This document shows positions 8,572 to 16,951 of a DNA stretch of 45,664 nucleotides, one piece after another. The position numbers and the translations under genes are program-made. Every line of letters starts with the position of its first letter. Within the stretch, counting starts at the first letter, position 1. Location: the NCBI RefSeq assembly GCF_003112455.1, contig NZ_BDQX01000384.1, forward strand, positions 13,967 through 59,630. The letters are read 5' to 3'. This stretch comes from Paenibacillus agaridevorans. GTDB taxonomy: Bacteria > Bacillota > Bacilli > Paenibacillales > Paenibacillaceae. The notes beneath the pieces were generated by a model. That model did no database searches. It was not told the DNA's origin and worked only from the letters and a program-made list of their open reading frames with translations.

Positions 8572-10143
8572 TTATTTCAGCTCCACGCCTTGTACGCGAT
8601 CGTAAGCGATTCGATAAGTCTCCAGCAGCTTGTCGACGCCGAGGTTCTTAATCTCCTCCACATACTTATCCCACTCTTCCAGGCTTCTGGAGCCCGTAAT
8701 AAACTTCGCGAGACTCTCATCGCGGTGCTTCTTGATCGCCTGTCCCGTCAGCGAGATAATTTCGTTTTCGCTCTCCGTAAAGGCCGGACGAGGCTGCATC
8801 GCCGGAAGGTCGTATTTGGCCGCTTCCGTATAGGCCTTCTGCAGATCCTCCGAGAACAACGACAGATGCGCATCGTAATCGATCCACGTATACGTTCCGC
8901 TCGTCTGCAGCCCTGTCGCCTTGCGCATTTCGGTAACGTCCGTAAATTCCGGCTTGAACTTGTTCGCTCCGCCTTCCTTATCGAACGTTTCACCCTCGAC
9001 ACCCCAGCTCGTGAGCGTGCGTCCTTCCTCGGAATAGAAGAAGTCCATGTACTGCATGACGCTCTCGATATTTTTTGATGTCGACGCCACGGTCAGGCCG
9101 CCCTCCATGTAGTGGAAGTACGGATTCTGCTGCTTGCCTCCCGGCAATCCTGCCGGCGGCGCCATAAATTGCATGTTGAACTCCGGATTCTCCTTCTGCA
9201 TGGCATTGTTAAAGAAGTCAACGCGGCTGATGTAGTCGATCGTCACGAACGCTTGGCCGGTCGACATCATGTCCTGCCACTGCTTCGTCTGCAGAGAGAG
9301 GAAGTCCGGCGGAATGAGTCCCTCGTCGTAGAACTTTTTCCACATGCCAACCATTGCTTTGTAGTTGTCCTCTACCGGACCGTAACGCCACTCCTTGGCT
9401 TCAAAATCGAAGTACGCGCCTTCGCCCGTCTCGAAGTTAACCGTCATATTCGTATTCATCTCATCCGGGATTTGGCCGTAGCGGATCGACAACGGGTAGC
9501 TGTCCGGGTACTTGGCTTTCAGCGTCTTAAGCGACTCGTAGAGCTCGTCGTACGTCTTCGGAGCCGCCAAGCCTTCCTTCGCGAATACATCCTCGCGATA
9601 CAGCCAGATCATGCGATTCGTTTCGCCGAATCCTTGGTTCGGGAACATGTACATCTTTCCGTCGTGGGATAAAGCGGCTTTTGCTTCCTCCGGATATTGC
9701 TCAATCCATTTCTTTAGATTCGGCATCCCGTCGACATATTGCATAATGTCCACGAGCGCTCCGTCCTGCCCGAATTTATTGGACTCGCGGCGGTTCGGCA
9801 TATACATCAAGTCGGGCATTGTCTTGGATGCAACTACGAGGTTTAGCGATTCGCCCAGTTTGCCGGAAGGCGTCTGCACGTTGAGCGTCACTCCGGTTTT
9901 CTCCTTGAGCCACTTCCAGATCGGCCAATCTTCCGAATACGGGAACGTTGCGTTGTTGTCAAGCAGCGCGGTAAATGTCTTGTCAACCGGCGCGGACTGG
10001 CCCCCGTCTGCCGTAGCGGACGGTTGTGAGCTTGCGTTGCCTCCCGTGGCGCCGTTGCCGTTATTGCTGCCGTTGCTCGAGCATGCGACGAGCGACGAAG
10101 CCGCTAAAAATGCGGATAGTACGAGAGCAAACGTTTTTTTCAT
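8572..10143 (-). CDS. Sugar ABC importer, extracellular solute-binding lipoprotein (LplA type)
   Basis: The 523-residue protein starts with a lipoprotein signal ending in LVACSS, so the mature protein is anchored by a lipidated Cys. A Gly/Asn/Ser-rich linker follows, and then the large two-lobed fold of family 1 solute-binding proteins, at the ~500-residue length typical of the LplA group in Paenibacillaceae. AAGGGGAG precedes the ATG by 8 bases. It lies downstream of two permease genes and upstream of a GH20 gene, with hairpins on both sides. It should capture an oligosaccharide, probably one containing N-acetylhexosamine, and deliver it to the permeases at 10233-12084. The ligand is inference. 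Confidence 0.9.
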   Translation of the reverse strand: MKKTFALVLSAFLAASSLVACSSNGSNNGNGATGGNASSQPSATADGGQSAPVDKTFTALLDNNATFPYSEDWPIWKWLKEKTGVTLNVQTPSGKLGESLNLVVASKTMPDLMYMPNRRESNKFGQDGALVDIMQYVDGMPNLKKWIEQYPEEAKAALSHDGKMYMFPNQGFGETNRMIWLYREDVFAKEGLAAPKTYDELYESLKTLKAKYPDSYPLSIRYGQIPDEMNTNMTVNFETGEGAYFDFEAKEWRYGPVEDNYKAMVGMWKKFYDEGLIPPDFLSLQTKQWQDMMSTGQAFVTIDYISRVDFFNNAMQKENPEFNMQFMAPPAGLPGGKQQNPYFHYMEGGLTVASTSKNIESVMQYMDFFYSEEGRTLTSWGVEGETFDKEGGANKFKPEFTDVTEMRKATGLQTSGTYTWIDYDAHLSLFSEDLQKAYTEAAKYDLPAMQPRPAFTESENEIISLTGQAIKKHRDESLAKFITGSRSLEEWDKYVEEIKNLGVDKLLETYRIAYDRVQGVELK

Positions 10144-10185
10144 AGTACCAACTCCCCTTAAATAATGGTTGATAGATTGCGAATG

Positions 10186-10211
10186 CCAAGCGCGGGTTCC
10201 CCCCGCGCCTT
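10186..10211 (-). promoter_or_regulatory. GC-rich stem-loop between permease and binding-protein genes
   Basis: GCGCGGG (10190-10196) and CCCGCGC (10202-10208) form a tight hairpin, extended by flanking TTG/CAA-type pairs. It lies in the 89-base gap between the second permease and the binding protein, where an mRNA processing or stabilising element would raise binding protein over permease. No T-run follows. Confidence 0.5.
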
Positions 10212-10232
10212 GCCAGCCGGAGCAAAGGAACG

Positions 10233-11102
10233 TCAGCCTTTGACCGCCCCGATCATGGCCCCCTTGACGAAATACTTCTGAATAAAAGGATACACGATGA
10301 GAATCGGAAGCGTCGAAACCATAATGGTCGCGTACTTTAACGATTCCTCAACGATTTGATTATCACCTCCAATTCGAGTTACGTCTCCCGAGCTGACACT
10401 GCCGGCCAGGACCAGGTTCCGCAGGAGCACCTGCAGAGGGAATAGATCCGGCGTACGCAAGTACAGGAGCGGGTAGATGAAATTATTCCACAAGCCCACC
10501 GCGTAGAAAAGGGCGATTGTAGCGAAGGAAGCCTTGGACAACGGAACAATAATGCGCAGGAAGATGCCTAGGTCATTAAGGCCGTCCATGCGGCCGGACT
10601 CCTCCAGTTCCTTGGGAATGCCGGAGAAGAAGGTCCGCATCAAAATCAGGTTCCAGGTGCTGACGGCTCCCGGAATAACCATGCCCCACAACGTATCGAC
10701 GAAGCCCAGCGAACGAACGACGAGAAATGTCGGGATCATGCCGCCTCCGAAAAACATCGTGAACACGATCATCATCATAAGCCCTTTGCGAAACGCCATA
10801 TTCGTGCGCGACAGCGAGTAGGCGCCCATCGAGGTGACGATCAGCGCGATGGTTGTGCCAACCGCCGTATAAACAACCGTGTTTTTGATGGCGTTCCACA
10901 TCTTGGGGTCGCCAAGCACGATCTCGTACATGTTGAAATTCAAGCCTTTGGGCAAAATCGTTACTTCGTTTCTCATCACGTACGCGTCGCCGCTCAAGGA
11001 GACCGCAAGCATGTGGAGGAACGGATATAACGTCACGACGACGACAAGCAGCAGCACGGCCGTGCTGACGACATGAAATAAACTTAATCGCTCCAGCTTC
11101 AT
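10233..11102 (-). CDS. Sugar ABC importer permease (LplC/MalG-like)
   Basis: The 289-residue membrane protein has about six hydrophobic segments. Its cytoplasmic EAA loop, ELEESGRMDGLNDLG followed by IFLRIIVPLSK, docks on the ATPase of CUT1 sugar importers. The C-terminal form VKGAMIGAVKG is characteristic of the LplC group. AGGGGAG lies 7 bases before the ATG. The gene follows its partner permease by 16 bases. No ATPase gene is present in the operon, which is usual for this group and implies a shared ATPase encoded elsewhere. Confidence 0.92.
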   Translation of the reverse strand: MKLERLSLFHVVSTAVLLLVVVVTLYPFLHMLAVSLSGDAYVMRNEVTILPKGLNFNMYEIVLGDPKMWNAIKNTVVYTAVGTTIALIVTSMGAYSLSRTNMAFRKGLMMMIVFTMFFGGGMIPTFLVVRSLGFVDTLWGMVIPGAVSTWNLILMRTFFSGIPKELEESGRMDGLNDLGIFLRIIVPLSKASFATIALFYAVGLWNNFIYPLLYLRTPDLFPLQVLLRNLVLAGSVSSGDVTRIGGDNQIVEESLKYATIMVSTLPILIVYPFIQKYFVKGAMIGAVKG

Positions 11103-11118
11103 TTTCGTTCTCCCCTCG

Positions 11119-12084
11119 CTACCATAAGCTCGTCTCGCTGACGCGGCGGCTTACGAAGTTGGCCGTATAAATGAAGATCAGGCTGATGATGCCCATAAAT
11201 AAGTCTATCGCGGCGCCATAACTGAAGTTGCCCTGCTCCATGCCGATCCGGTACACGTAAGTGCTGATAATGTCGGCCGTCTCGTAGATGGCTGGATTCT
11301 GCAGAAGAAATACCTTCTCGAAGCCGATCTCGAGCACCGAACCGATATTCAGGATGAGCGTGATAACGATCGCAAACGAGATGCCCGGCAGCGTGACGTG
11401 CCACAGCTTGCGCATACGGCTCGCTCCGTCGATGCTGGCCGCCTCGTAGAGCTGCGGATCAACGGCGGTAAGCGCGGCCAGATAAATAATCGTCTCCCAG
11501 CCGATATGCTGCCAAATCTCCGACAGCACGTAGATCCACCGGAACATCCCCGGCTCGTTCATGAAGTTGATCGGCTCGAAACCAAGCGCCGTTATCAATT
11601 CATTGATCAGACCGCCCGTCGGCGACAGAAACATGATGACCATGCTCGCGACGATGACGTTGGAGATGAAGTGAGGCAGATAGCTGACCGTCTGCACGAA
11701 CCGCTTGAACGCCGCCTTCCGCACCTCATTAAGGAGAAGCGCGAGTATGATCGGAGCAGGAAACCCTAATGCCAGATTCATGATCCCGAGCAGGAACGTG
11801 TTTTTCATTAGCAGCAGGAAGTCTGGATTTTCCAGAAACATCCGATAATACTTGAAGCCAACCCAATCGCTTTCCCATACGCCCCTGAACAGATTATAAT
11901 TTTTGAACGTAATCACGAGCCCGAACATCGGCGCGTAACGGAAGACGAGATAATAAATGAGGCAAGGCAGGAACATCAACCACAAATATTTGTTGTTCCG
12001 CCACAACCGCCTCAGCTTGCCCGGCCGACGCCGGTTCAGCACAATAGCTTCCTCCATGCCGGACGTAACACTCGTATGAGCCAT
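11119..12084 (-). CDS. Sugar ABC importer permease (LplB/MalF-like)
   Basis: The 321-residue membrane protein carries the EAA loop LYEAASIDGASRMRKLWHVTLPGI, and the N-terminal segment YLWLMFLPCLIYYLVFRYAPM is typical of the LplB group. I take ATG 12084 as the start because AGGAGA is 7 bases upstream; the frame is open further back but lacks a site. It is the first gene of the minus-strand cluster that continues through the second permease, the binding lipoprotein and the GH20 enzyme. It is transcribed divergently from the membrane AraC regulator at 12430, which is the probable activator. Confidence 0.92.
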   Translation of the reverse strand: MAHTSVTSGMEEAIVLNRRRPGKLRRLWRNNKYLWLMFLPCLIYYLVFRYAPMFGLVITFKNYNLFRGVWESDWVGFKYYRMFLENPDFLLLMKNTFLLGIMNLALGFPAPIILALLLNEVRKAAFKRFVQTVSYLPHFISNVIVASMVIMFLSPTGGLINELITALGFEPINFMNEPGMFRWIYVLSEIWQHIGWETIIYLAALTAVDPQLYEAASIDGASRMRKLWHVTLPGISFAIVITLILNIGSVLEIGFEKVFLLQNPAIYETADIISTYVYRIGMEQGNFSYGAAIDLFMGIISLIFIYTANFVSRRVSETSLW

Positions 12085-12429
12085 ACACATTTCTCCTCGA
12101 CTTTTGATGAATGTAACGCTATCTGACACAAGCGTCGTGGACCTTGTGATTGAAGTATACTTCCCGTCGACAGGTGAAATAAATCCTCACATTAGGCTTG
12201 AAATCACCATTCCATCGAATATCGGAAGAGATGAGTATAAATGATGAAAAGTGCATATTGTCCGCTTTAGCTCAGAACCAGTATGATAGAACTTATTAAA
12301 GCGGGTACCCGCTCTTATCCCTTCGTCGCAATGCCCGGCATCCGCGGCAATCCAGCTAAGGAATGCATGCAATAGAGGATAGATCCGCAAATCTGCATAG
12401 TCCGCCGTTGCCAGGAGGTGCGTTAAAAG
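12085..12429. promoter_or_regulatory. Divergent promoter region between the sugar operon and its AraC regulator
   Basis: This 345-base gap separates two divergent genes and must hold both promoters. On the minus strand TATACT (centred near 12158) with TTTATT 18 bases upstream is a weak candidate for the permease operon, as expected for a promoter needing an activator. The regulator gene has a strong AGGAGGTG at 12413-12420. No convincing small gene is seen. Confidence 0.4.
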
Positions 12430-14682
12430 ATGACCCTATTGTTCAAGCTCAAGCAAGGTTTTGCATCCAATTCGCTGCTCGTCAAGCTGATGATCAGCTT
12501 CCTCAGCGTCATCTTGGTGCTCGCTGCCTTTAACGCGTTCTCCTTCCTTTATTTGCGCAACAAACTTTATGACGAGATCGTCCGTTACAACGAGCTCGGC
12601 ATCAAGCAGACGGTGGAGAGCTACGAAAACCACTTTCGTTTGACCCAAAATATGATTCTTTCGCTCACCCAATCCGATCGCTGGATCGCCAACATCGGCA
12701 TTTTGAGCGATGTATCCAACAATCGCCGCTACGACAAGGTCAACGAGGTCAAGAGCGACCTCTTTGAGCTGTACAGCAACCCGTTCCTTCATTTCGACAA
12801 CTTCATTCTCTACTTCAAGGAAGGCGGCTACGTCCTTGAGAAGGAGGGCACAAGCAGCATGGAGGATATGTTCGGAAGCTATTATGCCAGCGAAGCTTAC
12901 CCGCCGGAATTTTGGAGCTCCTTCGCCGCCGACAACTACTTCATGCGGATCTTGCCGGCGGCTGTCTTTACGGAACGGTCCATGAACAACGTCCGCTCGC
13001 TCGGGCTGCAGCTGCCCGTCGTTATCAAAGCCGCGCCGTACAAGGAAGTGTACTGCATCATCATGATGAATCCTCGCAAGCTCAATACGGCATATGCGAA
13101 CACGGGAGAGCCCTTCTACATCCTGGACGAGGAAGGCCGGACGCTGTACGCTTCTCATCCTTTCGTTGAGGTGCGCAGTCCCGCTTCCTACGAGAAGGGC
13201 AAGCGCCACGAACGCAGCGGAGGGCATTATTACTTCTATGAGCAAGGCGCGGATACCGGCTTCACCTACGTGCGTGTCGCGCCGATCGAGAGCATTATGT
13301 CGGAGATGATGAAGCTGAACATCCTTCTCGTGACGCTCCTCGCCGCGGCCGTGCTCGTCAGCGTTTTCGGCTCAGCGCTGTTCAGCCTCAGGCTGAACCA
13401 TCCGCTCAAACGCATTATCGCCACGCTCGAGCGCAAGCAGACGATGCCCGTGCCCGCCAGTTCGGTCAAGGAATTCGCGATTATCAGCGACCGGATGAGC
13501 AGTATCATGAACGCCAACGAACGGATTCAGGAGGACCTCGATAAAAAAAATTCGCTGGTTCGCCAATACGCGTATACGAACAAAGTCAAGAACATTCCGA
13601 TGAACCTGAACCTTACCGAGCTCGAGGACGCGGTTCAACTGAACGAGCCTTACGCGGCCGTCCTGTATGAAATCGGGTTTACGAACACGGATTCCGAATA
13701 CGATCAGGAGATCCAGCTGCTCCGTAAGCTCGTCCACGGACTGTTCGCCGGACTCGGCGAGGAGCCCGTCACGCTGCAGATCGAGCACAACCAGCTGATG
13801 TCTCTGCTGTTCCAACCGGGCTCCATCCAGGAAATCCACCGCGTGCTGAATCTGCTGAAGGAGCTGCTGCAGGTCGAAGACTATCTTTGCCTGACGATCG
13901 CCGTCAGCCCGATCTACCCGGAGGATATGCCAATTACGCTCGCGTACGAGCAGCTGTTGCAGTTGTTGAAGGAGAAGAGGCTGACGGGGGAAACCCAAAT
14001 CATCGCCGAACCTCGTTCCCCGGGCACGCGAGCCCTTCCTTTAAAGGTAACGCAGCGCGAGGAACTGCAGTCCCGGCTTCTGTCCGGGAGCGAGGACGCC
14101 GTATTCGAGTGGGTGGAGCGCCATCTGGAGCAGCTCACGAAAAAGGATGCCCCCGCAGCGGACTTCCTGTCCTATGCGCGAGGAGTGGCGGAGCAGGTCG
14201 AGAAGGCGCTGGCAAAGCTTAACGTGCCCGAGTCCGCTTTCGACGGCAAGCTGCACGATTACGATGCCCTTGGCCGGTTCTACTCCGCCGATCAGTATAG
14301 GCAGTGGTTCCGCGAGCTTATCCGCCCCGCCATGTTCGCCATCCGGGCGAGGACGGAGACGAAAGACCCCATCACAAGCTTCGTCACGGATTATTTGAAC
14401 AGCCATCTCCGAGAGGATATCAATCTTGATCTCGTGGCCGATAAGCTAAACATTACGCCCGGCTACCTCTCCAGCTACTTCAAGGAGAAGACGGGCACAA
14501 ACTTTAGCGATTACCTAAACGATCTGCGGATCGGGCGCGCCAAGGAGCTTCTCCTGAATCTGGAGCTGCGTATCCAGGATGTGGCGTCCGAAGTCGGGTA
14601 TCATAACGTCAATTCGTTTATCCGCATGTTCAAGAGATATTCCGGCATTACGCCGGGGGAATACCGGAAGCGGAACATCTGA
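12430..14682 (+). CDS. Membrane-anchored AraC-family regulator with extracytoplasmic sensor
   Basis: This 750-residue protein has a membrane span at about residues 18-40, an extracytoplasmic Cache-like sensor to about 295, and a second span at about 296-320. A long cytoplasmic linker leads to a C-terminal AraC DNA-binding domain from about 645 (LDLVADKLNITPGYLSSYFK, then VASEVGYHNVNSFIRMFKRY and the closing SGITPGEYRK). It is thus a one-component transmembrane regulator, sensing outside and binding DNA inside. Such proteins usually sit next to LplABC-type sugar operons in Paenibacillaceae. ATG 12430 has AGGAGGTG 9 bases upstream. It probably activates the divergent permease/binding-protein/GH20 operon. 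Confidence 0.9.
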   Translation: MTLLFKLKQGFASNSLLVKLMISFLSVILVLAAFNAFSFLYLRNKLYDEIVRYNELGIKQTVESYENHFRLTQNMILSLTQSDRWIANIGILSDVSNNRRYDKVNEVKSDLFELYSNPFLHFDNFILYFKEGGYVLEKEGTSSMEDMFGSYYASEAYPPEFWSSFAADNYFMRILPAAVFTERSMNNVRSLGLQLPVVIKAAPYKEVYCIIMMNPRKLNTAYANTGEPFYILDEEGRTLYASHPFVEVRSPASYEKGKRHERSGGHYYFYEQGADTGFTYVRVAPIESIMSEMMKLNILLVTLLAAAVLVSVFGSALFSLRLNHPLKRIIATLERKQTMPVPASSVKEFAIISDRMSSIMNANERIQEDLDKKNSLVRQYAYTNKVKNIPMNLNLTELEDAVQLNEPYAAVLYEIGFTNTDSEYDQEIQLLRKLVHGLFAGLGEEPVTLQIEHNQLMSLLFQPGSIQEIHRVLNLLKELLQVEDYLCLTIAVSPIYPEDMPITLAYEQLLQLLKEKRLTGETQIIAEPRSPGTRALPLKVTQREELQSRLLSGSEDAVFEWVERHLEQLTKKDAPAADFLSYARGVAEQVEKALAKLNVPESAFDGKLHDYDALGRFYSADQYRQWFRELIRPAMFAIRARTETKDPITSFVTDYLNSHLREDINLDLVADKLNITPGYLSSYFKEKTGTNFSDYLNDLRIGRAKELLLNLELRIQDVASEVGYHNVNSFIRMFKRYSGITPGEYRKRNI

Positions 14683-14753
14683 GATCACTGTCAGCGATCA
14701 GCTTCAGCTTTCAGAGATCATGGATCGAATAAACATGAGCCGCCAGCAAAGCG

Positions 14754-14796
14754 AAGAAGCGCCCTCAGGAATCAACGGATTCTTAGGGCGCTTCTT
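14754..14796. terminator. Bidirectional terminator between the AraC regulator and the ABC exporter
   Basis: AAGAAGCGCCCT (14754-14765) and AGGGCGCTTCTT (14785-14796) are perfect inverted copies, with AGGAATC/GATTCTT extending the stem inside. It lies between two convergent genes and can stop transcripts from both. Confidence 0.75.
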
Positions 14797-14837
14797 GGCG
14801 CGCTAGATGAAGTTGTACACGTTATACTAGCCGCTTC

Positions 14838-16919
14838 CTAAGCCGGCTGAGCTGCCCCGCCCTGCTGCAGCTGATACATCGCATAATATTTGCCGCGATG
14901 CTCCATGAGCGCGTCGTGGTTGCCTCGTTCTACGATAACTCCGCGGTCAAGCACCAGGATTTGATCCGCCTGGCGGATCGTCGACAGCCGGTGCGCGATG
15001 ACGAACGTCGTGCGGCCCTTCTTCAGAACGTCGAGCGCTGCCTGAATGATGGCCTCCGTTTCCGTGTCGATGCTCGCCGTCGCTTCGTCCAGGATCAGAA
15101 TCGCCGGATCGTAAGCAAGCGCCCGCGCGAAGGAGATGAGCTGGCGCTGTCCTGCGGAGAGCGTCGCCCCCTTCTCGATAACCGGCGCGTCGATACCCCC
15201 CGGCAGACTCATGAACATCTCGTACGCGCCGACGTCCTTGAGCGCCTGCACGATCTGCTCCCGGCTGATGGCCGGATTGTCCAGGCTGACGTTCGAGGCG
15301 ATCGTCCCCGTAAACAGGAACGGATCCTGCAGTACGATGCCCATATGCTGGCGTAGCAGCTGTTTGGGTATGTCGCGCACATCTTTGCCATCGACGACAA
15401 TTCTTCCCTGGTTCGTGTCGTAGAACCGGAACAGCAAGTTCAGGATGGAGCTTTTGCCCGAGCCCGTGTGGCCGACCAGCGCCACCGTCTCGCCCTGACG
15501 GGCGTGGAAGGAGATGCCCTTTAGCACGTAGTCGTCCTTCTTGTAGGCGAACGTGACGTTGTCGAACTCGACGTCGCCCTTGTACCGCTCCATCTTGCCC
15601 GACGTTACGTCGATTCCTTCTTCGTCCATCAGCTTGAACACGCGCTCCGCCGAGACGCGTGCCGTCTCCAGATTGGACAGCTGGTTGACGATACCGACGA
15701 TCGGCGCGAACATCCGGTTCATATAATCGACATACGCGTACAGCACTCCGACCGTGACCAGCGCGCCAAGCGTGCCACCCCAGAACATCCAGATGACGAT
15801 GAGGAACAGCACGTTCCTTACGACGTTGACGAGGTTGTGGGACGTGATAGAGTTGAGGCTGAGCAGCTTGTTCTGGTACTTGAAGTAGTAGTTGTTCAGC
15901 TCCTCGAATTCCTTCGTCGTCTCCTTCTGGCGCCGGAACGCCTGGATGATCGTCATCCCTTGGATGGATTCGTTGATCATCGCATTGATCTCGCTGAGCT
16001 TCGTTCGGATAATGCGGTTATATTTGGCCGCGAACTTGCGGTAGACGATAATCCAAACGATCAAAATTGGCACAAGCGGCAGCGTGATAAGCGCCAAACG
16101 CGTATCTAGCAGGAACAGCGCCCCGAAGATGCCCACCATGTAGATCGTCCCCGTGAAGAAGTTCGCAAGAACCCCCACGTACAACTCCCGAATGGCCTCC
16201 GTATCGTTCGTAACCCGAGAGACGACCTGGCCCGCGGCCAAATTGTCATAGTATTGCACCGGCAGACGCTGCGTGTGCGCGAACACGTCGCCGCGCATTT
16301 GACGCACGATACGATTCGCGGACGTCTGCAGCAGCAGACGCTGGCCATAAGCGAACAGCGCAACCAGAATAAGCAGGCCGAAATACATCGCGGCGAGCCG
16401 AAGCAATCCCGGCACCTCCGGCTTGTAGAAGGCGTAGAGCTCCTTCGTTGTCAGCTTCTGCACCGGAAACTGCGCAGATGCGCCCGTATCGGGATCGGTA
16501 ACGGTCATGAGGCCGCCGTCTACTTTCTTGGCGCCGTTTTGCGTCAGCTCCCCATCGAGGAAATAATAGCTCCGACCAACTTGCAGGACGCGCACTTCCT
16601 TGCCGGCTGCCGCCGCTCCGACCGCTTGCCCTTGCGACTCGCCGCCGGCTTCTCCGCCGTCCGACTTGAGGCGATCTTCCCTGACATACCACTTGCCCCT
16701 ATATTCCACGGCGTAAGCCCGCTCGCCCTGCACCTCGTGCCAAGGCTTCTCGATGCCGAGAATGTTCTGGTCGATCATCCGCTTCGCGATCAGCGGTCCC
16801 GTCAGCTCGGCCGCCACGGCCAGCACGAGTAACAGCATCGCTAGCAGGATCGGCTTCTTATATAACATGGCGTATTGAAACAACCGTTTACCCGTCGGTG
16901 TCCCCGTTGATGTGCCCAT
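14838..16919 (-). CDS. bmrD: Heterodimeric ABC multidrug exporter, BmrD/YheH-like half
   Basis: The 693-residue half-transporter has an N-terminal membrane domain and a C-terminal ATPase: Walker A GHTGSGKSSILNLL, signature LSAGQRQLISFARAL, and Walker B ILILDEATASID with the catalytic Glu present. An extra region of about 100 residues between the first two membrane helices (roughly 55-160) matches the enlarged extracytoplasmic part known in YheH/BmrD and explains the length. GGGAGGCG precedes the ATG. It follows the BmrC-like half by 32 bases in the same operon. The pair should form one exporter for drugs such as translation inhibitors, judged by homology and by the attenuator upstream. Confidence 0.85.
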   Translation of the reverse strand: MGTSTGTPTGKRLFQYAMLYKKPILLAMLLLVLAVAAELTGPLIAKRMIDQNILGIEKPWHEVQGERAYAVEYRGKWYVREDRLKSDGGEAGGESQGQAVGAAAAGKEVRVLQVGRSYYFLDGELTQNGAKKVDGGLMTVTDPDTGASAQFPVQKLTTKELYAFYKPEVPGLLRLAAMYFGLLILVALFAYGQRLLLQTSANRIVRQMRGDVFAHTQRLPVQYYDNLAAGQVVSRVTNDTEAIRELYVGVLANFFTGTIYMVGIFGALFLLDTRLALITLPLVPILIVWIIVYRKFAAKYNRIIRTKLSEINAMINESIQGMTIIQAFRRQKETTKEFEELNNYYFKYQNKLLSLNSITSHNLVNVVRNVLFLIVIWMFWGGTLGALVTVGVLYAYVDYMNRMFAPIVGIVNQLSNLETARVSAERVFKLMDEEGIDVTSGKMERYKGDVEFDNVTFAYKKDDYVLKGISFHARQGETVALVGHTGSGKSSILNLLFRFYDTNQGRIVVDGKDVRDIPKQLLRQHMGIVLQDPFLFTGTIASNVSLDNPAISREQIVQALKDVGAYEMFMSLPGGIDAPVIEKGATLSAGQRQLISFARALAYDPAILILDEATASIDTETEAIIQAALDVLKKGRTTFVIAHRLSTIRQADQILVLDRGVIVERGNHDALMEHRGKYYAMYQLQQGGAAQPA

Positions 16920-16951
16920 CGTTGTCCACGCCTCCCATCTCTTCGTTAAAT

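Noticed and set aside
12187..12390. Minus-strand small frame between the permease and AraC genes
   Set aside because: It lies in the divergent promoter region, has no ribosome binding site and would cover the promoters.
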